Positions 38,440 to 51,442 of a stretch of 64,000 nucleotides of DNA are shown one piece after another. Made by a program: the position numbers and the translations under genes. The stretch spans positions 81,001-145,000 of the forward strand of contig QVRM01006473.1 of NCBI GenBank assembly GCA_003439945.1, read 5' to 3'. Source of the DNA: Dermanyssus gallinae. Its lineage: Eukaryota > Arthropoda > Arachnida > Mesostigmata > Dermanyssidae. Within the stretch, counting starts at the first letter, position 1, and every line of letters begins with the position of its first letter. Under the pieces are notes generated by a model that was given only the letters and a program-made list of their open reading frames with translations, was not told the origin of the DNA and did not search any database.

Positions 38440-39218
38440 CTCCGTCCCCTACGGGCTTGGAACTCAACCTAAGGTATATCTTCAAGGCACCGAGGGCCGG
38501 ACATGTTAAGATATCAAGGGTTGCCCTAACAGTCCTTGTGGGCGTTTTACTACTTACTTAGGGCGGCCTCGCAGATACTGCGATTTGAGCCGAGTTCATG
38601 GAGAGTTCGTGTTCAGAACGTCGAAAAGCGCGTCTGTGCGCCCAGGAGGGGTGGGATGAACTACAAGCATACATTACCGCAGTGTCTCGCCGCCAAACAA
38701 GTGATGGCAGAAAAAAGGATATTTTTTAATAGGTAGTGTTCTAAAAAGACGGCTAGATGGCGGAACGATGGAATTGGTGGCTAGCCTCAAACTGAGCACT
38801 TCTGAGAGAGGAATGTTCTTCGCTAAACTTGAAGCTAAAGTGTCAAACATTGATCGCGACCCAAAAGCCGTTGAACCTCTTAACATGCGATGCGTCTTAC
38901 GGTGCCGTCAGCCTAACGTCGTATACGAGCACCTTGACGTGCGGTTTACAACTGAGTGACATAGTTAATTGAATCTCGAGTCCACTTCTGTAGTAGCGCT
39001 TATCAATAGCGTATTGCTTCGTGGTCGATGCACCATTAGTTGCTTGTAGATTATCAGGCAACATTCACAGCGTCGGCAGGATTGAACAGAATATCAATGT
39101 CAAACTGGCCGAGTTACTGAAAAACTAGCTTAATTACAGATGACTCGAATCTGTTGTAGACCTTGGCTCCGCAATTAAGTTCGTAATAGTCATTGCAGTT
39201 AAACAGTTAGAAAAGTTT

Positions 39219-39220
<2 letters not shown>
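38440..39220. other. Unique sequence
   Basis: A 63-codon plus frame at 38768-38959 looks protein-like in composition (mixed residues, no low complexity), but I recognise no domain. Nothing else seen. Confidence 0.35.

Positions 39221-39221
<1 letters not shown>

Positions 39222-39266
<45 letters not shown>
39222..39266. repeat. (TA)n microsatellite
   Basis: About 44 bases of TA repeats. Further TA runs follow at 39550-39580 and 39756-39808 (about 50 bases), with unique AT-rich DNA between them. Confidence 0.95.
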
Positions 39267-39270
<4 letters not shown>

Positions 39271-39750
39271 TCAAGCGGGCCATACGAGACAAAACTGTTT
39301 AGTCAGCTTGGCTCTACGCATTCTCTCATTGGTGTAATACATCTAACTATATCAGCGACCACATGTGGCATCCGCTGCCAGCGACTTATCGGTAATTTGT
39401 TTATATTCGTCGATATATAATATTTTCTAAGATGCGTTGCCTATACTACGTTCACGAATGCTTTGCTACTGCCGCTGTCTGTGACTTATGACTCATAGGA
39501 AATGTTCGAGAACAAACCTATAGGACTGCTAATTCGTTCATTATATGTATGTATATATATATATATATATCTATATATATGCCTTTATTATTTAATTATC
39601 GGTATTATAAAAATGATATCCAATCCTCGTTTATTTATACTATTTGCCCGATTGGTTGCTTTTGCACAAATACATGCTAATTTGCGGCGTGTGTCTACAT
39701 GCATATTTAAAAATGTACATATATAAGTTTATACGTGTGGAAATTTTAGC

Positions 39751-39808
<58 letters not shown>

Positions 39809-40036
39809 ATATTATACGTTATGTGCCGTGCACATATGCGCAGTGCGAGTCCAAGGTGAAAGAGGCGATATTGACCAGCGGTTTGTGATCTTTTGGCGCA
39901 AGGTAGGTTTCGGCGGGCACGAACGCAAAGGCGACATCCCTTGGATTTTTCGTCAACAAATCGCTGCGATTTTTTGTGTTGCTTCTACCGCTGTTGCTGT
40001 GGAGATGACGAAAGATGAATACGACAGCGCGCCAGC

Positions 40037-40215
40037 AACAACAACAACCACAACGCCGCTAACAACAATAACAATAATTGCAATAGCAACAACGATGACA
40101 ATAACAACGACGACAACAGCAGCAGCGGCAACAACAACAACAACAACCACGACGACATTAACAACAGTAATGCTAACAACAACAACAACAACAATAGCAG
40201 CAGCAACAGCAGCAA
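40037..40215. repeat. CAA/CAG-rich imperfect microsatellite
   Basis: AAC, CAA, ACG and GCA triplets. Translations are poly-Thr/Ala/Asn. A CTG run follows at 40250-40272. Confidence 0.85.
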
Positions 40216-40701
40216 CGAAGGGATTACCAGCGACATCAGCAATCGTGTTTCTGCTGCTGCTGCTGCTGCTCTGTAGAAGAAGGGCCAATCACCACTATAA
40301 ATTGAGTCAGGGACGAGCCGCCAACGAAACAATGGAATGCAAATTAGACCGCAATTTATGGCACCGCCAAGGGGCAGCTGCTTAGCAGCTTAGTGTGTTC
40401 ATCTTCGGGCCCTCTTCGGGGCCCGTCGCCACCATCGACGCGACGGCCATGGATCGATATGATGGCATGAATAGAACCGACGCTACTGCCGGTCGGCATT
40501 CACTATATATTTATTTATTTATATGTATATATATATATTAATATATATGTGTGTGCTAGGTGACGGTAGCGGCGGTGGTGCTTCTCCCCCAGTTAGGTGA
40601 GTTACGCTATTGGCTCCCAGTCAAAATAGAAATACTGCGCGGATGCATTCACATTTGTCTTAGACGTACGTATGTATGAGCAAACACACGCACACTCTTC
40701 A

Positions 40702-40705
<4 letters not shown>

Positions 40706-40744
<39 letters not shown>
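40706..40744. repeat. (TA)n microsatellite
   Basis: About 37 bases of TA repeats. Smaller runs occur at 40504-40548. Confidence 0.95.
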
Positions 40745-40746
<2 letters not shown>

Positions 40747-42720
40747 GAACAAGTACAATAATGTTTTTGTAATACGTCGCGTGAAATCCCAATCTGTAGA
40801 CCCCTTGCGACAAAGAAAAATGTAAAAAAAAAATTCTCATTTGCATATATAAATAAAAAGAAAAATGCCAACAAACTGTTGAATAACTGAATGACCCACG
40901 TCTAAATAAAAATATATACGTACGTATGCAAATTTGTAAACGTACCTATCTATACGTTTAGGCTATCTTCAAAAACATAAGCTATGCGCGGACTGGTGTA
41001 CATTTCAGTGACGTTGCCAAAGTATAAAATACAAACCTATAGCTCATATTCAATGTCGTGTCACCTAAAATAGGGTAACACCATAGCTATTTACTGTTCA
41101 TCTAATTCATGCAAAGAAGCACCGGTGCGAAGCCGGTTTTCGCTAAACACTCATGCATTAGCCCTGTTTCTAAGCCTAACTCGAAGGCGTTTCCGGATCC
41201 AGATCAGGCCCAACAAAGTTTTCCCGCAATGGATTCGTGCGAAACCATCGCCGCTCGATGTACTACGTATCAGGGCTCACCAGCGTATCCAGTGCTCACC
41301 GGCTCGGCGAAGCTTAACGCGTGGCATTATTTCGCCTGCGACTGAGGTTGGTTTATCATACGCTGGCTACCTCCTATGCGCATACTGCCGCCGCAGTCAC
41401 GTAGGCCTCCCTCGGCCAGGGATCGGAAGTGACGTCGCCAAACTCCCTAACAAATTCTACCCAGCTTAGCAACTTCTGCTACAAACGTCGCACTGCTTCA
41501 CGGCGCGAGCAAAATGAGACTAATTAATGAAGGCAATGGCTCAAAGAGACCGATCCGTCCCTGCTGTCAGTATTTTGCAATTTCAATCAGCACATCATTA
41601 ACATAGCCGAGCCTAAAGTGGTAGTGGTGATGGATGAAGTTCGAACACACAGCACGGAAATACCCTCACACAGTCGGAAATCATCGTCACTTCGCGCCTC
41701 ATCGGAGCATCGGATTGTAGACCACAACGAATGCAGCCAATGCTTTGAGAAGCTTACCACACACACACACGCATTCAAACATTCTCATGTGTACTAGCTA
41801 CTGAACACACCGCTATGATGAGTGTGATTTAGGGCGAAATATAAATGTGCATGCCACATATACGTACCAAGTTAGAGTGTTAGAGCTGCATACCTTATAT
41901 ATATATATATAAGGGTATATAATAATATTCGTTCATGTATATATAATATCATAACGTTTATTATCACCTCTGATAGATGTATTGTTAAAGTTAAGATAAA
42001 CACACGAAATGTACACATCCACATGTTTCGAGGACAGTCTTCTCTCCGATTTCGTTACAATAATACATTTTCGGAACCTTGTGCGTGGTGCCAGGCGCAA
42101 CACATGAAACATCCCCTCGATATACAGGTGTCACACGGCACATGAACGCCTAATGTTCTACAAAGAACGTGTTAAAATCCATGAACCGCAAGAAGTGTTG
42201 CTTTGTGCATTTTGACCCTGTTTAGACCCTTGCACGCGTCGTTGATTATTGCGCCCGCATTCTAAAATTCAGGATTGATTTCTGCCATCGTTTTTCTCCC
42301 ATGAGCTAATAAACTCTAAGGAAGCTGGAGTAGTCAGAATGTCGAAAAACGACGTTTGAGATTGTCTATAAATGGCGACGCGCACTATACGGCATGACGT
42401 TATACAGTACAAAGTACGCAGCTCAAAATAATCATAAATAAGAGCGTAGATCGGCTCTATGTTTACCGAACACACGGAAGAAGAACCACGACAACAAATA
42501 GAGTGACTTTCACAATTACTCTTGGAGTAAACCATCTGCCATAAGCTTAGAAAAAAACAAGTTTTGCGTTGAAGACAGACCAAACTAAGTAGGGTTCTTC
42601 TTGTATTATGGGCAAAGCAAAGCGTTTGTGAAAGGTGATCCCGTGACCACACTCGAGCCACACTCAGAGATCGAATCAGTAATGAAAAAAAGGGAAAGAG
42701 AGTGGGATGGAGGATAAAAG
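40745..42720. other. Unique sequence, no gene recognised
   Basis: Frames up to 152 codons (minus 42269-42727) without domains. A GC-richer part at 41110-41470 has overlapping frames of 78-114 codons. A symmetric ACCTTATAT...ATATAAGGGT palindrome lies around 41891-41917. Confidence 0.35.
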
Positions 42721-42721
42721 G

Positions 42722-42723
<2 letters not shown>

Positions 42724-42777
<54 letters not shown>

Positions 42778-42797
42778 CGCGAAAGAGAGAGAGAGAG
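42724..42797. repeat. (TA)n followed by (GA)n
   Basis: TA repeats to about 42764, then GA repeats with a GCGCGAAA interruption. Confidence 0.95.
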
Positions 42798-43009
42798 GAT
42801 TAACAAAAAAGCTTTTACGACCACAACTAGAAAGTGTTCTAGTAGTTGTTAACGCGAGAGTTTCAACACGCGCTCGTCTGTTAAATCTCTAGCTAGCGAC
42901 ATCAATTGGCTTACTATTTTGCTTCACCAGGGTCGTAGTAGTAGTAGCAATAAGACACGGTAAATTCATACTCCAAAGTAGGTAACCAAACACCGGCAGC
43001 AGGAGATGC

Positions 43010-43580
43010 AGTGTGCTAAAGTGTCTCTGCCGCCGCCACTACAGAGGCGGTAACAACAACAGCAGCAGCAGCAGAAGAAGCTGTAGCAGCAGCGGCAGGC
43101 TCTGCCGGCAAAGCACTAAGCGATTCGAGCATTCCGAGGTATCTATCCGTCGTTCTCCTCCGCATGAACGAGGCCAACGCAAAGCCGAAACCAGCAACAA
43201 CACCACCACCACGGCCACCAGAGACCAAGAAACCGAAGGAACAAATCTTTCGGACGCCGAACAGAGTTTCTAACGCCGTTTTGCCGCCAGCCACTCCCTG
43301 GTTGGCTTTGACTGCCGCAACCGCTGCCGCTGCTGACGATGGCGGCGTAAATCGGATCACTCGCTGAATTTGTCGTCGTCGTTTTCGTCTTTTTCCACAT
43401 TCATACGTAGATTCGAAAGCTGGTCGAAAACTGCAGATACGACTTTATCGCTTTACGCACCGCTCTCGGCTTGCCGGAGCTTATCTCGGCTCACATACAT
43501 AGCTTTTGGTCGGCTCGCATCCGATGCATCGTCTTTGTCGCCGAGTACAGCCGCGGTCGCCGCTACGTCGTGCTGAATAT
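43010..43580 (-). other. CpG-rich patch with possible broken coding frame
   Basis: On the minus strand one frame carries mixed, protein-like sequence from about 43580 (GDKDDASDASRPKAMYVSRD) to a stop, then continues in the same frame (VVSAVFDQLSNLRMNVEKDE) to a second stop near 43370. A different frame (43016-43360) continues for 114 codons with a Gly/Ala/Val-rich hydrophobic stretch that could span a membrane (SFGFLVSGGRGGGVVAGFGF). Plus-strand frames are also open. No family is recognised. It may be a pseudogene, an exon with unrecognised introns, or chance openness in CpG-rich DNA. Confidence 0.25.
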
Positions 43581-43584
43581 CTGA

Positions 43585-44105
43585 ATCTCTTTTTCTAGGA
43601 TTCTAGGAGGCTAGAACAAAGTGTGGAGTACATACACGTATATTTGCGCGCTCGACAGTTTGTAGTTTATTTAGTAGCTCGGGTTCGGTCGCGACTCGGA
43701 CGACTGCGCCTTTTCGCCGTCGACGATAATACAGCCAACCACTACTACTAATTGCGACATTATCTATTGAAATTGATTTGGAGAATGGGGCCTCCTATTG
43801 TAACATATATATCTATCTATCTATGTATCTATATATATATTTATATTTGTTGCGAAGGTGGCTTCGGCGGCTAACGCACCGTTCGAAACGGGGCGTTGCC
43901 ATGGCAACCATGGTTAGCAAAACATTCGCAAGTTTGAGTCCCGGCCTTGCTGGTTGTATTTGTTGGACGTGGTTGTCATTGCCCTGCTGCTAAATACCTT
44001 CACTGAAGAAAGGTTATATAAATCCAGTTCGAGAACGCGATGACGATAGATGCATGTAGGCAATATTGTGCCACAGGCAACTTAGCTCGTAGCGAGTGTC
44101 TGAAA

Positions 44106-44110
<5 letters not shown>
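43585..44110. other. Unique sequence with short TATC/TA run
   Basis: A TATC/TA-rich run lies at 43804-43847. No domain recognised. Confidence 0.4.
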
Positions 44111-44136
<26 letters not shown>

Positions 44137-44141
44137 TATGG
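44111..44141. repeat. A-run followed by (TA)n
   Basis: About 12 A's and then 26 bases of TA repeats. Confidence 0.9.
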
Positions 44142-46500
44142 AGTAAATCACGAGTGCGTTGAATTTCATTTTCAGAGCTAGGGTTTCGGTTCGATTTAGA
44201 ACGCTCAACAAGGTCACCTCTTAGTGCCGTTTCGTTGCCGCCACAATTTTGCGTCGAAAGTTGCTGTCAGTCATGCCGAGACAACGAGCCACTCCCGTAA
44301 CGAAACGATGTGCGGCACATAGCGATTTGAGTCCACTTTCTGCAAATCGTCACTCTATCACGTCGCGGCCACAGAACCGAAGTTCAGAGGCGCTGGACTT
44401 GAAAGAAAACACTCACATAGCCAAACTACGACAGATCAGAATAGTTGCCGAACCTTGTCAAACCTGTCAACGACCCTCTGCAATTCTATCTGTCATCTAG
44501 TTTGCGAAATAAAACCAGCCACGCAATTTCGCGTTGGCAGGCCATAGAATGAAGTAGTCTAAATAAGTTTGCAGACCTCCAGCGAACAGTGAAGCCACGA
44601 CCTATAGCCTAACCCCTAATTTACCGCTTAATCCGTTACGTTATGATATGAGGTGATCAGTAACTTAGTCACGTAAACGAATCCGTGTCCCTATGTAAAG
44701 TTATATTTTTGTTTCTTTCATAAGTACCGAAGTGTTTACCAAATACTCTCAATACAGACAATATAACACGAATAGCAGCAGCAAGCAAACTGAAATAATG
44801 TTCAGGGAAAGTGCATGACATGTCCCCTTGCCCTAAGCGTGTATTTTGTATCGGGATCAAACCAATGACTAATAATAGCGCTGTGTTAGTAGCCATCTTA
44901 ATCACAGCGTGCTTCAAACGGGGTTTGTAGTAACTCCAGATGGTTATACCTATATGTACATGTGAGAAATCGCGGCGCACAGTCTCGTTCCTCGCCGCCT
45001 CCAACGCAACGCCTTTTTTATGCGAATAAACGTCTTGACTACTTTTGCAAACTTGATATGCTTTACGCATTGGCCATTCACGGGCCAACGGCAAATGCGT
45101 ATGGCCTATAAAATGGTTTACAAACTGCATCTGACAAACGTGGATTCTTTTAGCTATTTATAGCACCGCAGCAAAGCATATATGTGTTAATAGTGGTGCA
45201 CAGTTCGGGCTTTGGTCTGGCACGGCAGTGGACTTTATTGCCATGCTATTTCAATCTCAGCAGTGTAAGCATTATGGCGTAAGCTTGACAAGCGTGTCAC
45301 TTCATACGCTTGATGCCTACGTGACAAGACAGATCGGGGGCGTAGGAACAGAAGAAACTGCTTCCGCCCTTGCGAAACGATCACGTCTGTCCCGCACGGA
45401 GGACAAGATCGGACCTCTTGAATGGTTCCTTTGAGTTGGTGACCTATGGCTGCACCGTTTATCTTTCATTGTTGGTCGGATGTTGATTGAAAGCAAACAA
45501 TTCCCCATCGTCGTCCCATTCGTTCGAATCCTCCAGTTCTGGTGGAGGATTGAGATCTGGCAGGACGCGTCCTGCCTTCTAGGAGTCTATCACCATTTAC
45601 ATGTCCAGAAAATTATCATATGTATGAACGACCTACGTATGTACAGGATTGTCAAAATGCATTGGATCTTATCATCGGGATTCCTGTCTAGCTCGACGAG
45701 TTGAATTTCGGCTTTTTGCCTTTACGAATTTCAAACATCATCTTAGTATGAAAAGCAGACAAGAACGTAATTGTCTCGGTCCCTTATGCAACAGTTATCA
45801 GATTATCGCATTCAAAACTTGGTGTACAAAAGGTCGCAGATCTAGAAAACAAATTGAACATGAATGATCTATAGGCTACAGCAAACATTAACAGTGCCTA
45901 GAAGGGGGAAAAGATTAGGAAAATGTGGGACAAAATAAGAAGTTCATAGTCAATGTTCTTTAGCCGTATACGGTCAAAATTGGATTTTTTTTTAAGTTTA
46001 AGCCACGCCTGTCCCTCTTGGGGCACGCTCGAATGTCGAAAAACATACTTAATGGGTAATCTATCAATGAATTAGTCATTATAGCTGCGTGTTGTGTTTA
46101 CGCAGACGTTCTGATCATCACCAGATACAGAAGGCCAGCTTTCCAGTGACCTGAAGCTGTCCGTCGACGCTCCTACGCTCGTTGGTGACTGCCGACGATG
46201 AAACTGAGCCATCTATCTGTGCGCTTGCTTTGTCCATCTATGGATCTCCACTAAACCTCCGATACACCTTAGTCCCTTCGACGTAGCCGTCTCAACCTCA
46301 CTTCTCTCCACCCTCCGCCCCCAGCCGCCACTAGGTGAAGGAGGCAACATTGACGAAAACGTGGACTACGATAACTGTTATCGTGGCCAACCCGATCTCT
46401 ACAAAATAACCAATCTGGTCCCACTGTCACTAGACATAATTGGCGCGGTGGTGGGCTTCTTATGGACACATATGGTGCCAGTAGACTTGCTGTCAGTACA
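44142..46500. other. Unique sequence, no gene recognised
   Basis: A plus-strand frame from 45228 to 45704 is interrupted by only one stop (45432). Its translation is mixed rather than low-complexity, but it matches no family I know. A 153-codon minus frame at 44669-45130 is also unrecognised. Confidence 0.35.
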
Positions 46501-46512
46501 TAGGAAATTTAC

Positions 46513-46531
46513 GTGTATGTATGTATGTATG

Positions 46532-46566
<35 letters not shown>
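46513..46566. repeat. (GTAT)n followed by (TA)n
   Basis: About five GTAT units grading into TA repeats. Confidence 0.9.
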
Positions 46567-46569
46567 TAG

Positions 46570-47695
46570 TCTATTATATCTCTCTCTTGGACCTAATTGA
46601 ATACTGTGCTAGAGCGGTGAGAGTGGTTCTTGCTAGTGATGTAAGCAAGACAACAACAACCAAAATGAGGCAACAAGGGAACAGATTCTTCTAGCGTACC
46701 ATTATGCTGACGTATGGAAGTTAGGAAGGGCTATAGAATACAGCCGCCAAGCCACAGCAAGGGCTGAGTGGAAGGCAAAGCTTGAGCGAAAACGGCGCGT
46801 GTATTGTGCTTACGTGCGAGAATGCATATGCCCCGCGAACCCATGAAGGCACGTGTACACTTGACCTGCCATAACGCAGACACCGTAGTGAGCGTTGCCA
46901 CCAGCAATACACGCTTGGTTAGCGTGATTAATATAGTTACGATATACAAGTGTATACTTGAATGTTTAACAAACAGTGCTTGCAATAACAATCATAATTA
47001 CAATATTCATCCTCCTCCTCCTAATCATCTTCATAATAATAATGATAATCATATTATTATTAATAGCGTACGAACAGTAACAATAAAAGAGTATGTAAAC
47101 AGTTCGAATTCAATAGAACGCGTCGTTGGTTAGCGCCATAGGAGTACAATAGCAGTAACAGTCGCTCGAATAAAATGACACTTTAACAAAAACATGAAGA
47201 TGCCGATAATGAGCGTTGCACTATTATCAGCAACCGACGTTTACCAATAATTAATTAACGCATTCAAGTTGTCTACTGTCTCTCCTGTATTGCAGAGGGA
47301 TTGCAAACGCGCAGAACCAAAAAAAACACTGGCAGAGGTTAACAACAGGTGAACCTGCTCACCTGACCCGGAAGTGGCTGCGTCGGCGACGATTGTGTCG
47401 ACGATGGCAGCCAACAACCCGTAAATCCAAATAATGCAAATCGTAACCAGTGGTTGATAATGCTGTTACTTTAATAATTACTGAATGCTAGGCTCATCAT
47501 TTTCGTCATCGTATATCATGGCACGGTTCACTGCGCGGCCGCAAGCTGACGCTCGCGGTACTACCGCGTATGTAAAGGTGTCCACCTGAACTCAGCCGTC
47601 GTTCCAAGCAAAAAAGTGTATAAAGAGGTAGTCGTATTAGACATTGTGTTTACGAATATAACCTTTGTACATGTAGATGCATATCATTATTTAAA
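46570..47695. other. Unique sequence with AAT/ATT-rich part
   Basis: Imperfect AAT/CCT triplets at 46985-47068. No gene recognised. Confidence 0.4.
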
Positions 47696-47696
47696 T

Positions 47697-47697
<1 letters not shown>

Positions 47698-47774
<77 letters not shown>
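47698..47774. repeat. Pure (TA)n, about 74 bases
   Basis: One of the longest uninterrupted dinucleotide runs in the window. Confidence 0.97.
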
Positions 47775-47776
<2 letters not shown>

Positions 47777-48636
47777 GAACGTGCGGGGGCGTTCCAAGTC
47801 CGAAGACTGCAGGCATCCTTCGTTTCTCCATTTTCGGATCTGTCTGCTAAAGCAGGCCGTATCTCGGTTGTTTCGTTCGCGTCGTGCTGTCGTCTGATGA
47901 GCGTGAAATGTGAAACACGAATCGGCAGAGTTGTTTGCGGCACTAACAGCAGCATCATTACACATTTCTGAATAATCGCTTCTCTTCATCTTCTTCTTCT
48001 TCTTCTCTTTTTCTTCGTGCTTCTTCTCTTTTTGGGGCTGCTTTGACAAATAAACAAGCAGGCTAAACAAACCAACAAGCAAACACACACGCAAAAACAA
48101 ATAACCAAACGAACGTTAGACAACCTAGGAGCAAGACAAAGCCGAAGCCTAACAAGGACAGCGCCTTGTCAGCGAGGACTCCACTTTGCCCCCTTCCGAC
48201 CTCCCTCACAGGCTTACCGGGCTTAGAAGTTACTGCCGGTTAGCTATGAGTCCGATGTGGCTAAGACTCTGTTCCAAACAGCTAACTCTGTTCTCTCAGC
48301 CGTAGCTCTCAGCAACAACCGAAGTACCAATGGTAGCTCTCAGCAAGTACTGAAGTACCAATAGTAGTTGTGGTAAAATAGTCGTATTAGTAATAGTAGT
48401 AGTAGTGGTAGCAGTAACCGTCGTCTTCGGAGTAGTAGAAGAACATACCAAACCGTTTAAGACGAGTCGGACAAGTTCTGGCCTGTGCCCGACGTTAGAC
48501 GGGTAGATAGATACCTTGCTGTGGATCCGACCATATCGGGCCATACCTACTTCGCTGCCTACGCAGACGAGGATTCAACCGTGACGAAGACGTGCGTAGC
48601 GACTTAATGGCTAAGTGAGATGCGTCGTTTTGCTTA

Positions 48637-48637
<1 letters not shown>
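47775..48637. other. Unique sequence with a 31-base tandem pair
   Basis: A TTC-rich run lies at 47983-48020. At 48302-48363 two 31-base copies carry GTAGCTCTCAGCAA and GAAGTACCAAT. TAG/GTA triplets follow at 48361-48410. No gene recognised. Confidence 0.5.
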
Positions 48638-48678
<41 letters not shown>

Positions 48679-48700
48679 AAATATATATAAATAAATATAT
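48638..48700. repeat. (TA)n with AAATA interruptions
   Basis: About 35 bases of pure TA and then diverged AT. Another TA run lies at 49098-49128. Confidence 0.95.
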
Positions 48701-49094
48701 CCAGCTGAGACAAGAGTTTACGCCTACAGACCATTAGAAGCGGCTAAGCTTTGCCAATTTGGCTTTCTAGATAATGCAGCGTAATGCCGATTTTGTAAAG
48801 AAATTATCCATTTTGACAAAGCCGACTTCTATCTGAATGGAAGTGTGAGTAAACAAAACTGTCGCATCCGGGCAACCAAGAACCCTCACCTGATTCACGA
48901 AAAGAGCCTTTATATGTGCGATATGTGACAGTCTGGTGTGCTACCTCTGCTCCAAAGCAATCGTTGGACTCTCTGGAAATGATCCTAAACTCTCTTGCTT
49001 TTGTGATACTTTAGCAATATCAGACTATTTTGCGGACACCCCAAATTTGTATATGCATACATATGCATATATAGGGGGTCCGCATAATACATAT

Positions 49095-49131
<37 letters not shown>

Positions 49132-49404
49132 CACAGTAAAAATAGACAAGATGCCACGAGCCAGCTTCTAATTAATACGCTGAGAAACCGTTTACGTTTG
49201 TATCAGGGGCCGCACTTCTGTAGCACCTGTCGGTAAGTTGGTGATGCTTCAAGCCGTATCGGACAACCGTATCCGGCGCCGCCACACGCCTTGCACGCGA
49301 ATAGCCCTGTGTAGCCACCGCAAAAAGGACCACTTCGTCAAAAGCGTTGTGCTTGGGTCTTGTGAATATCGTGCACGATGAGCAGCTGTATGCATGACAT
49401 GACA

Positions 49405-49465
49405 ATAATAACACTATTAGTAATAATAATGATAATAATAGTAGTAATAATAATAAAATAATAAC

Positions 49466-49541
<76 letters not shown>

Positions 49542-49548
49542 TAATAAT

Positions 49549-49591
<43 letters not shown>

Positions 49592-49592
49592 G
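49405..49592. repeat. (AAT)n followed by (ATC)n compound microsatellite
   Basis: About 120 bases of AAT/ATA triplets with one phase slip near 49540, then about 14 ATC triplets. Confidence 0.95.
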
Positions 49593-50655
49593 TCATAATA
49601 GGTACCTTATCATCATATTGTCATCGTTAGAACCAGGCACTACAACTACAATCGTCTCCGTCGAGCAAGAATAATGCTAGAGTAATAGTAGCGAGCAAAG
49701 TAATTAGCATTTGAATCAGGATTGATTGCCGCGCGTGTGAAATCGTGACTTTGTCCGGGTGTGTGTCTGTCTGTCTGTCTGACCCGCCGGCCGTGCAGTG
49801 ACGGCCTTCAATAATGCCAGCTGGTTCGGTGAATTTGCACATCCCGCCGTAATGCCTCTAATGAAATACATGCTACAACATCACGCCGCCGTACGACGAC
49901 GACCCATAACGTTTGAAGGATATACGTTTGTGGTTTTCGTTGTTTGTTCTTGATGTTACCATTGTTGTTGTTATTGTTGTTTGGTGCTGTTGCTCTTGTA
50001 GTAGTAGTAGTAGTAGTAGTAGTTAGCAATCTTTTTTAATTGTAGTAGTAGTAGTAGTAATAGTTCTTGTTGTTGTTTGATGTTGTTACTGTTCTTTGCT
50101 ATTATTGTTGTTGTAGTTGCTATTGCTGTTACCGTACCTGCTGTAGTCGTTGTTGACTGGGTCTTTATCGTCCACCTGGCGCTTTCTCATATCATCTAAG
50201 TTGTTCGTAAACACTTCCCCGCTTGTTCAAGAAGACGGAGAAAAAATCAAGCTAAATGTACCTATAGGAGTGTGTGTGCTTTCAATGACTTCCTTGTCGA
50301 GGAATGCCATTGTACCAGAGGAATCCCTGCACGATGCGCGTATGCTGTCCTATGATGAATCGTTGTGTTGGTATTCAGCCATGCCAGCTTCACCAGGCCG
50401 GTAATATGCCTGCCGACCGACTAAGCGTAACGAGCAGTCCAAGCGGCGTATATTCCTCAGTTAATAATAATAATAATAGTAATAAGAAGAAGAAGTTACT
50501 GGTTCTTCTTACTTCAGTGACGATTGTGTAGATACGAACAATGCTAAAAAGAGACCGCCGGGTTCACTACACCTGCTCGTATAGCTTGGTCGTAGACTTG
50601 CGGATCTTGGCTAAAGTTATGACAAATAGCAATGTTCTTACTCGAACACATTTCC
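49593..50655. other. Unique sequence with GTA, GTT and AAT runs
   Basis: GTCT repeat at about 49765-49782, GTA repeats at 49998-50022 and 50042-50062, GTT-rich to 50140, and AAT at 50462-50485. No gene recognised. Confidence 0.45.
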
Positions 50656-50660
50656 CCGTA

Positions 50661-50879
50661 TAGATACTCTGCATGTCGAGCCCGGTGGCGTGGTGGCATG
50701 CGTCTACGCCTCGCGACCGGAGGAGACACATAGCAGGTGCGCGGGTTCGAGCCCCACCGTTGCACATTTGTATTTATGGGGCTCCGTTTATGAAGCGATG
50801 ATGCGAGAAGCAGTCCCATGGACGTTAAATCTTGGCTGAGAGTCAGCCCCGAAAGGATTTTTTTTTAGATACTCTGCAT
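50661..50879 (+). mobile_element. tRNA-derived SINE with perfect 14-base target-site duplication
   Basis: The 14-base sequence TAGATACTCTGCAT occurs at 50661-50674 and again at 50866-50879, exactly flanking about 191 bases. The insert starts with a tRNA-like head. An A-box-like GGTGGCGTGGTGG lies at about 50683-50695 and a B-box GGGTTCGAGCCCC at about 50743-50755, the two internal RNA polymerase III promoter elements. It ends in GAAAGGA and a run of T's. Just before the tail lies a GGCTGA-GAG-TCAGCC hairpin (50834-50848). The cloverleaf is incomplete: the 3' acceptor side has no pairing partner at the start. It is therefore a SINE and not a tRNA gene. The perfect duplication indicates a recent insertion by LINE-type target-primed reverse transcription. 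Confidence 0.88.
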
Positions 50880-51420
50880 ATGAAGGCGTTTGCGCAACGG
50901 CAATTGTGGTGAGTGTATCATTTTTTCCAACGTCATACTCAAAGCTGATGGTTTCTGTGCCATACGATTGTGCAGGCGTTTTTTTACTACTACACAATTA
51001 GTTCACTAGCGCTTCGATCAGCTAATGAGCTGATTGGCTTAGTTAACGGCTGCTGTCACAATAACAGCGTTTGCAGCATAGTGCAACGCTATAACTAACA
51101 GTAACGATAACAACAACGATAACAACAACGACAACAACAACAACAGCTAAAACAATCAACGGCCTAATCCTCTAGTAGAGACATTGTTTGTTTGGAACCA
51201 GACCGTGTTGGCACAGCATGTGTGCGTGTATTGTGAGTTTAACTTGTTCAGCATGGCGAAAGAGGGGGCGTCGCAGTTAACGTAAAAACAAAGTGGCAAC
51301 ATTGCCGCGCTAGCCGCTACAATCGGACCCCCGGTTTACAGAGACGGAAGCGAGCGAACGGACAACTAGACGAACAAAGACGGTAGGTCAGCCAACTACC
51401 AGAAGCAACGGAGCAGTGTT
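50880..51420. other. Unique sequence with small CAA run
   Basis: AAC/CGA triplets at 51095-51148. No gene recognised. Confidence 0.4.
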
Positions 51421-51442
51421 TGTGCCAAGCAAGAGACCACCG

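Noticed and set aside
41891..41917. AT-rich palindrome ACCTTATAT...ATATAAGGGT
   Set aside because: Symmetry follows from the (TA)n core; only four or five outer bases add to it.
44669..45130. 153-codon minus frame
   Set aside because: Not low-complexity, but no domain, no homologous pattern and no supporting signals. Could be chance.
50683..50760. Possible tRNA gene (A- and B-box present)
   Set aside because: The acceptor stem cannot be paired and the T-stem has a mismatch. The unit is bounded by a target-site duplication, so it is a SINE head.
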